Assembly: GCF_009764685.1 (NCBI RefSeq)
Contig: NZ_VHLM01000014.1
Span: 1-64,000, forward strand
DNA length: 64,000 nt
Direction of reading: 5' to 3'
From: Flavobacterium sp. I-STPP5a
GTDB lineage: Bacteria; Bacteroidota; Bacteroidia; Flavobacteriales; Flavobacteriaceae
Shown piece after piece: positions 36,431 to 45,837 of this stretch (within the stretch, counting starts at the first letter, position 1; each line of letters opens with the position of its first letter). The position numbers and the translations under genes are program-made. The notes under the pieces are model-generated. The model saw only the letters and a program-made list of their open reading frames with translations. It was not told the origin of the DNA and did not search any database.

Positions 36431-36715
36431 ATGGAAATTAAAGACAATACCTTTTCGAGACAATTTGAAACCAATAGCCCACAAGGCTTACTCGCTGTGG
36501 AGTATTCTTTTCAGGAAAAGAAAATCTTTCTCACCAAAATTCACAAACCAGAAGGATTTAATGATGAAGATTTTTTGAATGATTTTCTAAAAAGTATCTT
36601 AGAAAATGCCATTGAGCAAAAGTGGAAAGTAGTTCCTATTTTACCACGAATTGTACAGTTTTTTAAAAAATTTCCGCAATACAAAGAACTACTTCCTCCG
36701 GGGATTAGATTATAA
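36431..36715 (+). CDS. Small GNAT-related N-acetyltransferase (COG2388/YjdJ type)
   Basis: 94 residues from ATG 36431; the longer ORF from 36395 would overlap pirin. Features: EYSFQEKKIFLTKIHKPEGF, then the helix DEDFLNDFLKSILENAIEQKWKVVP, split here at the strand VVPILPRIVQFFKKFPQY, matching the truncated GNAT fold that binds acetyl-CoA. The acceptor is unknown. It ends at a bidirectional terminator shared with the ABC-F gene. Confidence 0.82.
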   Translation: MEIKDNTFSRQFETNSPQGLLAVEYSFQEKKIFLTKIHKPEGFNDEDFLNDFLKSILENAIEQKWKVVPILPRIVQFFKKFPQYKELLPPGIRL

Positions 36716-36717
36716 AC

Positions 36718-36752
36718 AAAAAGCGACTGCATTATTCCTGCAGTCGCTTTTC
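36718..36752. terminator. Bidirectional terminator
   Basis: GCGACTGCA/TGCAGTCGC, a 9-bp perfect stem extended by A/T runs on both sides, lies between the convergent GNAT-like and ABC-F genes. Confidence 0.93.
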
Positions 36753-36770
36753 TATTTTAGATCGAAAATT

Positions 36771-38405
36771 TTACTTTTCAATTTCACGCATATTTTCCAT
36801 TTTCTTATTGACTAAGAAACCACTAATATCTTCAAAGTGCTCTACAACACGTTTGTTTCCAAATTCAAATACTTTAGTCGCCAATCCGTCAAGGAAATCA
36901 CGATCATGCGAAACCAAAATTAAAGTACCATCAAAATCACGTAAAGCATCTTTGATAATGTCTTTGGTTTTCATGTCTAAGTGATTTGAAGGCTCATCCA
37001 GAATTAATAAATTCACTGGCTCAAGCAACAATTTAATCATCGCCAAACGCGTTTTCTCACCACCAGAAAGTACTTTTACTTTTTTGGTCACATCGTCACC
37101 ATGAAACATGAACGCACCTAAGATATTTTTGATTTGAGTTCGCACATCCCCTACTGCAATGCCGTCAATTGTTTCAAAAATAGTAGCATTTTCATCTAAT
37201 AAAGCCGCTTGGTTTTGGGCAAAATAACCAATTTGTGCGTTGTGCCCAATTTCTACACTTCCAGAATCAATACCAATCTCTTTCATGATAGCTTTAATCA
37301 TGGTCGATTTACCTTCACCATTTTTACCTACAAAGGCTACTTTTTGACCTCTTTCGATCACTAGATTAGCATCTTTAAAAACCACATGATCGCCATACGA
37401 TTTTGACATTTCTTTTACAATCACAGGATATTGTCCGGAACGAGCTGCTGGCGGAAATTTCAAACGCAAAGCAGAAGTATCAACCTCATCTACTTCAACA
37501 ATAACTAATTTTTCTAACATTTTAACTCGCGATTGAACTGCATCTGTCTTAGAGAAAGTACCACGAAATCTATCAATAAAAGCTTGATTGTCTGCAATAA
37601 ATCGTTGTTGCTCATCATACGCTTTTTGCTGGTGAACACGACGATCTTTGCGTAGCTCTAGGTAATGGGTGTACTTTGCTTTATAATCGTAAATACGTCC
37701 CATTGTTACTTCAATAGTACGATTGGTAATATTATCTACAAAAGCTCTATCGTGGGAGATCACCACAACCGCTTTAGCTGAATTAATCAAAAAATCTTCT
37801 AACCATTGAATACTTTCGATATCCATGTGGTTGGTAGGCTCATCTAGTAAAATCAAATCCGGTTTTCTCAAAAGAATTTTAGCCAACTCAATTCGCATTC
37901 TCCATCCTCCTGAAAACTCCGAAGTTTGACGACTGAAATCAGCACGTTCAAAACCCAAACCAGTTAAGATTTTCTCTACTTCGGCTTCGTAATTGACTTC
38001 TTCAATAGCGTAAAACTTCTCGCTTAAGTCTGAAACTCTTTCGATTAATTTCATGTACGCATCACTTTCATAATCCGTTCGAATAGTCAACTGTTCGTTG
38101 ATTTCATCAATCTCGGCTTTCATTGAAAAAATTTCTCCAAAAGCTTTTGATGCTTCCTCCATAACAGTAGCGCCATCAGTTGTTAACAAATGCTGAGGCA
38201 AATAAGCTACTACTGCATCTTTTGGCGCAGAGATATTTCCTGTTGAAGGCTTACTTTGTCCTGCAATAATTTTAAGTAAGGTAGATTTACCCGCGCCATT
38301 TTTACCCATAAGGGCGATTTTGTCATTTTCATTAATGGCAAAAGAAACATCACTAAAAAGCGTTGTACCACCAAATTGCACCGAAATATCGTTTACTGTA
38401 ATCAT
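36771..38405 (-). CDS. ABC-F family ATP-binding protein
   Basis: A 544-residue protein with two ABC domains and no membrane part. Walker A motifs are GKNGAGKST (about 35) and GKNGEGKST (about 355); signatures are FSGGWRMR and LSGGEKTR; Walker B motifs are LILLDEPTNHMD and LLILDEPSNHLD. The inter-domain linker (RKDRRVHQQKAYDEQQRF) is charged. ABC-F proteins act on the ribosome as translation factors (EttA, Uup, YbiT), and some give antibiotic resistance. Without an obvious resistance-type linker this is probably a housekeeping YbiT-like member. Confidence 0.92.
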   Translation of the reverse strand: MITVNDISVQFGGTTLFSDVSFAINENDKIALMGKNGAGKSTLLKIIAGQSKPSTGNISAPKDAVVAYLPQHLLTTDGATVMEEASKAFGEIFSMKAEIDEINEQLTIRTDYESDAYMKLIERVSDLSEKFYAIEEVNYEAEVEKILTGLGFERADFSRQTSEFSGGWRMRIELAKILLRKPDLILLDEPTNHMDIESIQWLEDFLINSAKAVVVISHDRAFVDNITNRTIEVTMGRIYDYKAKYTHYLELRKDRRVHQQKAYDEQQRFIADNQAFIDRFRGTFSKTDAVQSRVKMLEKLVIVEVDEVDTSALRLKFPPAARSGQYPVIVKEMSKSYGDHVVFKDANLVIERGQKVAFVGKNGEGKSTMIKAIMKEIGIDSGSVEIGHNAQIGYFAQNQAALLDENATIFETIDGIAVGDVRTQIKNILGAFMFHGDDVTKKVKVLSGGEKTRLAMIKLLLEPVNLLILDEPSNHLDMKTKDIIKDALRDFDGTLILVSHDRDFLDGLATKVFEFGNKRVVEHFEDISGFLVNKKMENMREIEK

Positions 38406-38479
38406 TATTTGAGTTTAAAGTTTAATATTCAAAAGCATAAAGGAATCAATATTTTATAAAACCTCTTTTTTTGAAGGTG

Positions 38480-38509
38480 CAAAGATAGATTAAATAAGGA
38501 ATTGAGCAA
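38480..38509 (-). promoter_or_regulatory. Promoter of the ABC-F gene
   Basis: On the minus strand TTG (38509-38507), 19-bp spacer, TATCTTTG (38487-38480): an exact fit to the Bacteroidota consensus. The leader is about 70 nt. Confidence 0.75.
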
Positions 38510-38533
38510 TTATTAATTTATTATGCCCGAAAC

Positions 38534-38578
38534 TAAAAACCGCTAATTCACGAATATAAAATTTGTGAATTAGCGGTT
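38534..38578 (-). terminator. Terminator of the GlmU-like gene
   Basis: Perfect 14-bp arms AACCGCTAATTCAC (38538) and GTGAATTAGCGGTT (38565) with a 13-nt loop. On the minus strand the T5 run follows the stem, about 35 bp after the GlmU-like stop codon. Confidence 0.92.
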
Positions 38579-38613
38579 GTTTAATGGCTTTCTATTTTTC
38601 AAACAAAAAGTAT

Positions 38614-39789
38614 TTATTCTTTTCTCCACTTTTTGGTTTCCTCAAAAACATGTTCTAAAATAGCCACTTCACGCTCGTCAAACTCCATATCTCGGCGACT
38701 CATTACCAAGCGCGCTGTTTCAAAAGCTTTTTTAGTGATGTACGTTGTAAATCCAGCGGCGCCACCCCATGAAAAACTTGGTACAAAATTGCGTGGAAAA
38801 CCACTTCCAAAAACATTAGCACTCACACCTATCACTGTTCCTGTATTAAACATCGTATTAATACCACATTTACTATGATCGCCCATCATCAAACCACAAA
38901 ACTGAAGTCCCGTTTTAACAAATCCTTCGGTTTCATAACTCCACAACTTTACTTCCTCATAATTGTTTTTCAAATTTGAGTTATTGCTATCAGCACCAAT
39001 ATTACACCATTCTCCAAGAACTGAATTTCCTAAAAATCCGTCATGACCTTTATTAGAGTAGCCAAATAAAACTGAATTATTAATTTCGCCACCTACTTTA
39101 CAATAAGGACCAATAGTGGTTGCACCATATATTTTGGCTGCTAATTTCACTTTTGCATGATCACATAAGGCAAATGGACCTCTTATTACAGAGCCCTCCA
39201 TAATTTCTGCATCCTTACCTATATATATAGGCCCAGTTGAAGCGTTCAAAGTTACAAACTCTAACTTGGCCCCTTCCTCAATAAATATATTCTCGGGTGC
39301 AATTACATTTACACTCTTTGGAATAGGTTGTGACTGCCTGTCTTCGGTTAAAAATTCAAAATCTTCTCGAATAGCAGCATTATTTTTAGCAAAAATATCC
39401 CAAGGATTGTGAACCGTCAAACAATCTTCAGTGTACTCAAGTATCTCATAAGTATCAAAATCTACTTCTTCTTGCTCCTCTGTTGTGTAAAAAGCGATTA
39501 CTTCATCTCCTTTAAAAATAGCTTGATTAGACTCTAGGTTGCTTACCATCTCTGCTAATACCGCATTAGGAAGATATGATGCGTTAATCATTACATTGAC
39601 TTCAAGTTCCACCATTGGATATTTTTCTGACAAATATTCCTCTGTAAGGGTCGTGGTTGTAGAGCCTAAATATAATTCCCATTTTTGCCTAATAGTCATG
39701 ATCCCAATCAAGATATCAGCAACAGGACGAGTAAACGTAAAAGGCAATAAGGCATTTCTTGAAGGTCCGTCAAAAAGGATGTAATTCAT
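38614..39789 (-). CDS. GlmU-like sugar nucleotidyltransferase/acyltransferase of Bacteroidota
   Basis: A 391-residue protein. The N-terminal region is a reduced nucleotidyltransferase-like domain (NYILFDGPSRNALLPFTFTR, RQKWELYL), and the C-terminal half is a left-handed beta-helix with hexapeptide repeats (GPIYIGKDAEIMEGSVIRGP, GPYCKVGGEINNSV, GEWCNIGADSNNSNL). It fits the alternative GlmU family common in Bacteroidota and probably acts in UDP-sugar metabolism for cell-envelope synthesis. Its exact activity is unconfirmed. A TAACTTTG -7 box sits at 39826-39819. Confidence 0.88.
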   Translation of the reverse strand: MNYILFDGPSRNALLPFTFTRPVADILIGIMTIRQKWELYLGSTTTTLTEEYLSEKYPMVELEVNVMINASYLPNAVLAEMVSNLESNQAIFKGDEVIAFYTTEEQEEVDFDTYEILEYTEDCLTVHNPWDIFAKNNAAIREDFEFLTEDRQSQPIPKSVNVIAPENIFIEEGAKLEFVTLNASTGPIYIGKDAEIMEGSVIRGPFALCDHAKVKLAAKIYGATTIGPYCKVGGEINNSVLFGYSNKGHDGFLGNSVLGEWCNIGADSNNSNLKNNYEEVKLWSYETEGFVKTGLQFCGLMMGDHSKCGINTMFNTGTVIGVSANVFGSGFPRNFVPSFSWGGAAGFTTYITKKAFETARLVMSRRDMEFDEREVAILEHVFEETKKWRKE

Positions 39790-39818
39790 GGTGTAGCGTT
39801 TCAGATGTTAAGAAGGTT

Positions 39819-39826
39819 CAAAGTTA
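39819..39826 (-). promoter_or_regulatory. -7 box upstream of the GlmU-like gene
   Basis: TAACTTTG on the minus strand, 29 bp before the ATG at 39789, fits TAnnTTTG. No clear -33 at the right distance. Confidence 0.45.
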
Positions 39827-39993
39827 CAAAGTTTTAAATAGCTATAAAAATAAAAGGCCAACTAAGGATTTATCAAGTAAATCGTAATATGCATTTTTTA
39901 AAACCATTAAGATGTTAAGGTAATTAAGGTTCTTTCAAAAATAAAAGTATTAGAAACCAATTAGTGCAAATTACCGCTCCAAATTGGTATCAA

Positions 39994-40024
39994 ATAAAAA
40001 ACCCCGCAATTAATTGCGAGGCTT
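39994..40024 (-). terminator. Terminator of rpmE
   Basis: On the minus strand CCTCGCAAT/ATTGCGGGG (one G-T pair) is followed by T6, about 25 bp after the L31 stop. The rest of the 258-bp gap to the GlmU-like gene shows nothing else. Confidence 0.9.
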
Positions 40025-40047
40025 CTGTATGTTGTAAACAGTTAAAA

Positions 40048-40299
40048 TTATTTAACGTGTTTAGCGTATTTAGTTTTAAATTTATCAATACGTCCTGCAG
40101 TATCGATAAGTTTAGATTTACCTGTGTAAAAAGGGTGAGATGTTCTAGAGATCTCCATTTTTACAACTGGGTATTCAACACCATCAACAGTTATTGTTTC
40201 TTTAGTATCTGCAGTAGATTTAGTGATAAAAACTTCTTCATTTGACATGTCTTTGAAGGCTACTAATCTGTAATTTTCTGGGTGAATTCCTTTTTTCAT
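40048..40299 (-). CDS. rpmE: 50S ribosomal protein L31 type B
   Basis: An 83-residue protein: [20 protein letters not shown], then [41 protein letters not shown]. The spacing and the absence of all cysteines identify the type B, zinc-independent (C-minus) L31. L31 bridges the two ribosomal subunits. It is a single gene with a strong promoter, a leader of about 105 nt containing a hairpin, and a terminator. Confidence 0.96.
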   Translation of the reverse strand: MKKGIHPENYRLVAFKDMSNEEVFITKSTADTKETITVDGVEYPVVKMEISRTSHPFYTGKSKLIDTAGRIDKFKTKYAKHVK

Positions 40300-40441
40300 C
40301 TTGTAAATCTTTTTTATTTGTTAATTATAAGTTGCTTTGAAGCTTTTCTTTTTACAGAAAAGGTATAAACTTCTCATAACTTTTTGTTTTTATACTTTTA
40401 TTTTGAGTCTGCAAATTTACACTATTTTTTCAATAAACAAA
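40300..40441 (-). promoter_or_regulatory. rpmE promoter and structured leader
   Basis: On the minus strand TTTG (40441-40438), 18-bp spacer, TAAATTTG (40419-40412). The leader between the expected start (about 40405) and the ATG holds a hairpin CTTTTCT/AGAAAAG. It may be an autoregulatory ribosomal-protein leader; no known leader motif was recognised. Confidence 0.6.
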
Positions 40442-40488
40442 TCTTTGTTTGACTTTTTTTATATGAACTCAAAAAACGTTTTTTAGCG

Positions 40489-40516
40489 TTGAATATATTG
40501 GGAATTGTTATATTTG
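40489..40516 (+). promoter_or_regulatory. Promoter of the DUF4199 gene
   Basis: TTG (40489-40491), 17-bp spacer, TATATTTG (40509-40516), 25 bp before the ATG at 40542. It is divergent from the rpmE promoter. Confidence 0.7.
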
Positions 40517-40541
40517 TAGATTAATTTAAAAACCAACTAAA

Positions 40542-41072
40542 ATGATCAACGAAATTGTTAAAAAAAACGGATTAACCTACGGTGCGATAATTGGTATTGT
40601 ATTATCACTCATAACTGCCTTAATGTATGCAATTGATATTGAATTATTCATCGCTTGGTGGACTACACTATTAAGTTTTTCAGTCTTTTTAATCATTTCT
40701 ATTATCTTGCTTTCAAAAACAAAAAAAGATTTAAATGGTATATTTCCTTTTAAAGATGCCTTTACTACTTATTTTATTTCATCGCTTGTAGGCTTGCTAA
40801 TTTTTGTAGTTTTTAAAATTATCCTGTTTAATTTTATAGACCCAACTTTGAAAGATACACTTTTAGATTTATCAATAAAATATTTAGTTAGTACCTCTGA
40901 AAAATTTGGTGTCCCAGCATCTTCATTAAACGAAACAATTTCTAATTTAAAAGAGACTGATCCTTATTCAATTGTAGAACAATTAAAAGGCACGGTTTTC
41001 TTGCTGTTTTTTTCTGCTCTACTTGGTTTAATTTTAGCAGCATTTTTTAAAAGCAAATCTACACAAGAATAA
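40542..41072 (+). CDS. DUF4199-family membrane protein
   Basis: A 176-residue protein with four hydrophobic helices: about 12-31, 36-57, 72-97 and 150-168. The conserved FPFKDAFTTYF motif lies between helices 2 and 3. DUF4199 proteins are typical of Bacteroidota and regularly precede a family 2 glycosyltransferase, as here with a 6-bp gap. The function is unknown; it may assist the glycosyltransferase. Confidence 0.88.
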   Translation: MINEIVKKNGLTYGAIIGIVLSLITALMYAIDIELFIAWWTTLLSFSVFLIISIILLSKTKKDLNGIFPFKDAFTTYFISSLVGLLIFVVFKIILFNFIDPTLKDTLLDLSIKYLVSTSEKFGVPASSLNETISNLKETDPYSIVEQLKGTVFLLFFSALLGLILAAFFKSKSTQE

Positions 41073-41078
41073 AAATTA

Positions 41079-42035
41079 ATGAATTTATCTATACTAATTC
41101 CTCTTTTAAACGAAGAGGAATCACTAAATGAGCTTTACACATGGATTATCAAAGTGATGCAATCCAACAATTACACGTATGAAATCATTTTTCTGGATGA
41201 TGGCAGTACAGATAATTCTTGGACACTCATAGAAGGCTTTTCAAAAGAAAATCCTCATGTGAAAGGAGTCCGTTTTATGAAGAACTTTGGAAAATCGCAG
41301 GCATTGCATGCTGGTTTTGCTAAAGCACAAGGAGATGTTATTATTACCATGGATGCTGACTTGCAAGACAGTCCCGAGGAAATTCCGGGATTGTATGACA
41401 TGATTACCAATGGGAAATATGATTTGGTTTCGGGTTGGAAAAAAAAGCGCTACGACTCAGTAATGGCTAAAAACCTCCCGTCAAAACTATTTAATTGGGC
41501 GGCACGAAAAACATCAGGAGTTGAATTAAATGATTTCAATTGCGGCTTGAAAGCATACAAAAATATTGTAGTTAAGAATATCGAAGTTTCGGGTGAAATG
41601 CACCGTTATATCCCGGTATTGGCCAAAAATGCTGGTTTTGGCAAAATTGGCGAAAAAGTTGTACAACATCAAGCCCGAAAATATGGTGAAACTAAATTTG
41701 GGATGGAACGTTTTATTAACGGATTCTTAGATTTGATTACGATTTGGTTCTTGTCTCGCTTTGGAAAAAGACCCATGCACCTTTTTGGTGCCATAGGATC
41801 TTTGATGTTCATTATAGGATTTATGCTTGCTGGTTACATCGGTATTTCAAAGTTATACCACATGTACAACGATATGCGTTATAGCCTAGTGACTAATAAT
41901 CCTTGGTTTTATATTGCCTTAACCACAATGGTCTTGGGAACACAATTATTTCTAGCGGGATTTCTAGGTGAAATCATTTTGAGAACAAAAAACAATGAAG
42001 AGCGCTATAAAATTGCGAGTAGCGTAAACCTGTAA
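41079..42035 (+). CDS. Family 2 glycosyltransferase, membrane-anchored (GtrB/ArnC-like)
   Basis: A 318-residue protein. The GT-A domain begins SILIPLLNEEESLNELY, with FLDDGSTDNSW (nucleotide Asp), MDADLQDSPEEIP (DxD) and NCGLKAYKN. Two C-terminal membrane helices (about 230-255 and 272-300) follow, as in polyprenyl-phosphate hexosyltransferases such as ArnC, GtrB and dolichol-phosphate mannose synthase. It probably transfers a sugar to undecaprenyl phosphate. It is co-directional with DUF4199. Confidence 0.93.
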   Translation: MNLSILIPLLNEEESLNELYTWIIKVMQSNNYTYEIIFLDDGSTDNSWTLIEGFSKENPHVKGVRFMKNFGKSQALHAGFAKAQGDVIITMDADLQDSPEEIPGLYDMITNGKYDLVSGWKKKRYDSVMAKNLPSKLFNWAARKTSGVELNDFNCGLKAYKNIVVKNIEVSGEMHRYIPVLAKNAGFGKIGEKVVQHQARKYGETKFGMERFINGFLDLITIWFLSRFGKRPMHLFGAIGSLMFIIGFMLAGYIGISKLYHMYNDMRYSLVTNNPWFYIALTTMVLGTQLFLAGFLGEIILRTKNNEERYKIASSVNL

Positions 42036-42070
42036 TTTAAGATAAACAACATACAACGCGATGATTATAG

Positions 42071-42144
42071 CCCTGATAGCAGTGAAAATCCTTTTATGCG
42101 CCGCGGCGAATAAAAGATTGTAACGAATAGCAGGAAATAGCTCC
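42071..42144. repeat. Structured GC-rich intergenic repeat, copy 2
   Basis: Left arm GATAGCAGTGAA (42075) and right arm TGTAACGAATAGCAGGAA (42119) match the arms of copy 1 near 22 kb. The centre differs: CTTTTAT/ATAAAAG (42091/42110) around the palindrome CGCCGCGGCG (42099). It lies between the glycosyltransferase and phosphohexomutase genes with no coding potential. Confidence 0.75.
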
Positions 42145-42164
42145 TAAAAAATAAAAAAAATAAG

Positions 42165-43892
42165 ATGGAAATCAAACAAAACATTTTAGACGCTGTAAAC
42201 GAATGGCTAACCCCAACATTTGATAGCGCTACACAAGTGGCTGTAAAAGAATTGATGACTACTTCACCAAAAAATTTAGAGGAAAGTTTTTACAAGAACT
42301 TAGAATTTGGTACTGGAGGAATGCGCGGTGTAATGGGCGTAGGAAACAACCGTATTAATAAATATACACTTGGAAAAAGCACACAAGGATTGTCAAATTA
42401 CTTGCACACTACTTTTCCGAACCAACCATTAAAAGCAGTTATTGCTTACGATTGTAGAAAAAACAGTGATACGCTTGCAAAGGTGGTTGCTGATGTTTTT
42501 TCGGCAAACGGGATTGAAGTATATTTATTTTCGGAATTGAGACCTACACCAGAATTGTCTTTTGCAGTAAAACATTTGGGATGCCAATGCGGAATTGTAC
42601 TTACGGCATCTCACAACCCACCTGAATACAACGGATACAAAGTATACTGGCAAGATGGTGGTCAAATTGTTCCGCCACAAGACAAAGGTATTATTGATGT
42701 TATTGAAAAATTGACCTACGATCAAATTCAGTTTACAGCAAATGAAGATTTAATTCATTATGTTGACACCGCTATTGATGCCGCATTTATAGCCTCATCT
42801 ATTGCAAATGCAAGTTTTAACACTTTGCAAACAGCAAAAGACGATTTAAATATTGTGTTTACCTCATTACATGGTACCTCAATAACTATCATCCCTGAAA
42901 CTTTAGCTCAAGCTGGTTATAATAATGTACATATTGTTGAGGAACAACGCGTGCCAAATGGAGATTTCCCAACAGTAAAATCGCCAAATCCTGAAGAGCC
43001 AGAAGCATTGACGATGGCACTTGAATTGGCAGATAAAACCCAAGCAGATATTGTTGTGGGTACTGATCCAGATTGTGACAGATTAGGAGTTGCTGTGCGA
43101 AATAACGAGGGTAAAATGGTATTGTTGAACGGAAATCAAACTATGGTTTTGATGACCGCATTCTTGCTAGAGCAATGGAAAAAAGCTGGAAAAATTAACG
43201 GAAAACAATTTATTGGTTCTACGATTGTATCGACTCCTATGATGATGGAACTTGGCACCAATTATGGCGTAGAATGCAAAGTAGGTTTGACCGGTTTTAA
43301 ATGGATTGCCAAAATGATCAAAGATTTCCCAGAACTAGAGTTCATAGGTGGTGGCGAAGAGAGTTTTGGATATATGGTGGGAGATGCTGTACGCGATAAA
43401 GATGCTGTTGCAGCAACACTTTTGGTTTGCGAAATGGCGGCTCAAGCCAAAGCCAATGGAAGTACTGTATACCAAGAACTAGTTAAATTGTATGTAGACA
43501 ACGGTTTTTACAAAGAACACTTGGTATCAATCACTAAAAAAGGAATGGAAGGTTTGCAGGAAATCACACAAATGATGATTGACTTACGTGAAAATCCTTT
43601 GAAAGAAATCAACGGCGAAAGAGTGATCATGGTAGAAGATTACCAATCAAGTATTGCTAAAAACTTATTGGATGGTACTGAATCAACCATGACGATTCCA
43701 AAATCTAATGTATTGATTTACTATACCGAAGACGGTTCTAAAATATGTGCTCGACCAAGTGGTACCGAACCAAAAATTAAATTTTATATCAGTGTAAATA
43801 CTACACTAAATGCTGTTGAAGATTTTGAAGAAGTAGAAGCAATTCTGGACCAAAAAATCGCCAACATTATTACTGCAATGCAATTAAACTAA
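42165..43892 (+). CDS. Phospho-sugar mutase (alpha-D-phosphohexomutase)
   Basis: A 575-residue protein of the phosphoglucomutase/phosphomannomutase superfamily. Visible: [13 protein letters not shown], catalytic phosphoserine loop [14 protein letters not shown], metal loop [13 protein letters not shown], sugar-binding [13 protein letters not shown], and phosphate-binding [13 protein letters not shown]. The length fits the PgcA-like bacterial phosphoglucomutases. It interconverts hexose 1- and 6-phosphates, feeding UDP-sugar synthesis. The stop overlaps the start of the ABC exporter (TAATG). Confidence 0.95.
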   Translation: MEIKQNILDAVNEWLTPTFDSATQVAVKELMTTSPKNLEESFYKNLEFGTGGMRGVMGVGNNRINKYTLGKSTQGLSNYLHTTFPNQPLKAVIAYDCRKNSDTLAKVVADVFSANGIEVYLFSELRPTPELSFAVKHLGCQCGIVLTASHNPPEYNGYKVYWQDGGQIVPPQDKGIIDVIEKLTYDQIQFTANEDLIHYVDTAIDAAFIASSIANASFNTLQTAKDDLNIVFTSLHGTSITIIPETLAQAGYNNVHIVEEQRVPNGDFPTVKSPNPEEPEALTMALELADKTQADIVVGTDPDCDRLGVAVRNNEGKMVLLNGNQTMVLMTAFLLEQWKKAGKINGKQFIGSTIVSTPMMMELGTNYGVECKVGLTGFKWIAKMIKDFPELEFIGGGEESFGYMVGDAVRDKDAVAATLLVCEMAAQAKANGSTVYQELVKLYVDNGFYKEHLVSITKKGMEGLQEITQMMIDLRENPLKEINGERVIMVEDYQSSIAKNLLDGTESTMTIPKSNVLIYYTEDGSKICARPSGTEPKIKFYISVNTTLNAVEDFEEVEAILDQKIANIITAMQLN

Positions 43893-45727
43893 TGGATCCA
43901 AACATAAAAAAATTAATACCTTTTACAAAACCCTATCAATCACATATTATTTGGAATGTGATTTATAATATTTTGTATGCTTTGTTTAGTACAATATCTT
44001 TATTGACCTTATTTCCAGTTTTGCAGGTGCTTTTTAGGAAAACAGAAGATGAAGAAGAATTTACTCAACCTGTATACAAAGGACTAGCTTATCTTAAGGA
44101 ATATGTAATAGAATATATAAACTTTAAAGTTTCATCTTTACAAGAAAATGAAAGCACTGAGGTTGTTTTATTGCTTGTGGTAGCCATGGTCATCACTACG
44201 TTTTTCATTAAAAACTTATTCAACTATTTGGCTTCCTATCACATCATGCACTTAAAAAACGGTGTATTGAAGGATTTGAGAAGATCTATGTATGCCAAAA
44301 TTATTGAATTGCCTATCTCCTACTATTCTGAAAAAAGAAAAGGTGATATGATGGCGCGCATGCTAGGCGATGTCAACGAGGTTCAAAACTCATTTTTCTC
44401 CATTTTAGAATTGGTAGTAAAAGAACCTTTAACTATTATTTTTGCATTGGGAACGATGTTTGCCATAAGTGCCAAATTAACATTATTCGTACTGATTTTC
44501 ATGCCTATTTCGGGTTACATCATTTCTAAATTAGCTAAAAATTTAAGAAGCCAATCCAGAGAAGCACAAAAAGAAAGTGGCTCTTTAATTTCTGTAGTTG
44601 AAGAAACTTTAGGTGGTTTAAAAGTTATAAAAAGCTATAATGCCGAACCTTCTTTTAAAGGTCGCTTTAATGAATCTGTCACTCGTTTGTTAAATTTAAA
44701 CAACAGTATCGGAAGCCGAAATAACTTAGCCACACCATTAAGCGAATTTCTGGGAGTAACTACGATTGCAATTTTGCTTTTTTACGGAGGAATTTTAGTT
44801 TTAAATGATAAAACAATTGATGGCGCTTCGTTTATTGTGTATTTAACAATGGCATTCAATATTTTAACTCCAGCCAAAGCCATTTCAAAAGCATCTTATT
44901 CTGTGAAAAACGGTTTGGCTGCTGCTGAACGTGTTTTTGAGGTTTTAGATGTGGAAAACGAAATCACATCTAAAGAAAATGCTGTTCAAAAAGATGCATT
45001 TGAATCGGATATCACTATTTCAAACATCAACTTTAAATACGAAGACGAAAAAGTGCTAAAAAACTTTTCGTTGCAAGTAAAAAAAGGACAAACGGTGGCG
45101 CTTGTTGGACAATCTGGTAGCGGAAAAAGTACCATTGCTAATTTACTAACTCGTTTTTATGATGTAAATGAAGGTACGATTTCAATTGACGGAACAGACA
45201 TTAAGGATCTTGATTTGCAATCGTTACGTGGTTTAATGGGATTGGTAACACAAGACAGTATTTTATTTAATGATACCATCAAAGCCAATATAGCATTGGG
45301 AAAACCAAATGCTACCGATGAGGAAATTATTGAAGCTTTGAAAATTGCGAACGCCTTTGAGTTTGTACAAGATCTACCAAAAGGAATTCACTCGAACATT
45401 GGCGACAGTGGAAATAAATTATCTGGAGGACAAAAACAACGTTTGTCTATCGCTCGTGCAGTTTTGAAAAATCCACCGATTATGATTTTGGATGAAGCAA
45501 CCTCAGCATTGGATACCGAAAGCGAAAAATTTGTTCAAGTTGCACTTGAGAACATGATGCAAAACAGAACTTCAATTGTTATTGCTCATAGATTATCCAC
45601 AATTCAAAAAGCAGATGTCATTGTCGTGATGCAAAAAGGAAAAATTGTAGAGCAAGGAAACCACGAAGAATTGATTGCGCTGCAAGGTGTTTACAATAAA
45701 CTAGTGAGTTTGCAATCGCTTGAGTAG
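43892..45727 (+). CDS. ABC exporter, fused permease and ATPase (MsbA-like)
   Basis: A 611-residue half-transporter. An N-terminal six-helix exporter domain (about 15-335) precedes the nucleotide-binding domain with Walker A VGQSGSGKST, Q-loop GLVTQDSILFNDT, signature LSGGQKQR, Walker B IMILDEATSALDTES and H-loop IAHRLSTI. It works as a homodimer in the inner membrane and resembles lipid A flippase MsbA. Coupling to a sugar mutase and the glycosyltransferase nearby suggests envelope lipid or glycolipid export (inferred). A strong terminator follows. Confidence 0.93.
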   Translation: MDPNIKKLIPFTKPYQSHIIWNVIYNILYALFSTISLLTLFPVLQVLFRKTEDEEEFTQPVYKGLAYLKEYVIEYINFKVSSLQENESTEVVLLLVVAMVITTFFIKNLFNYLASYHIMHLKNGVLKDLRRSMYAKIIELPISYYSEKRKGDMMARMLGDVNEVQNSFFSILELVVKEPLTIIFALGTMFAISAKLTLFVLIFMPISGYIISKLAKNLRSQSREAQKESGSLISVVEETLGGLKVIKSYNAEPSFKGRFNESVTRLLNLNNSIGSRNNLATPLSEFLGVTTIAILLFYGGILVLNDKTIDGASFIVYLTMAFNILTPAKAISKASYSVKNGLAAAERVFEVLDVENEITSKENAVQKDAFESDITISNINFKYEDEKVLKNFSLQVKKGQTVALVGQSGSGKSTIANLLTRFYDVNEGTISIDGTDIKDLDLQSLRGLMGLVTQDSILFNDTIKANIALGKPNATDEEIIEALKIANAFEFVQDLPKGIHSNIGDSGNKLSGGQKQRLSIARAVLKNPPIMILDEATSALDTESEKFVQVALENMMQNRTSIVIAHRLSTIQKADVIVVMQKGKIVEQGNHEELIALQGVYNKLVSLQSLE

Positions 45728-45778
45728 TTAAAATCGACAACTCAGCATTGAGGTAAGACATTTCAGTATATATTTTTT

Positions 45779-45822
45779 AAAGGTTACGTAAGATAGCAAT
45801 ATATTTACGTAACCTTTTTCAT
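45779..45822 (+). terminator. Rho-independent terminator
   Basis: AAAGGTTACGTAA (45779) and TTACGTAACCTTT (45805), 13-bp perfect arms with a 13-nt loop and a short T-run. It lies 51 bp after the exporter stop and just before the DUF2306-like gene. Confidence 0.92.
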
Positions 45823-45837
45823 TTAAAACAATCTGTT

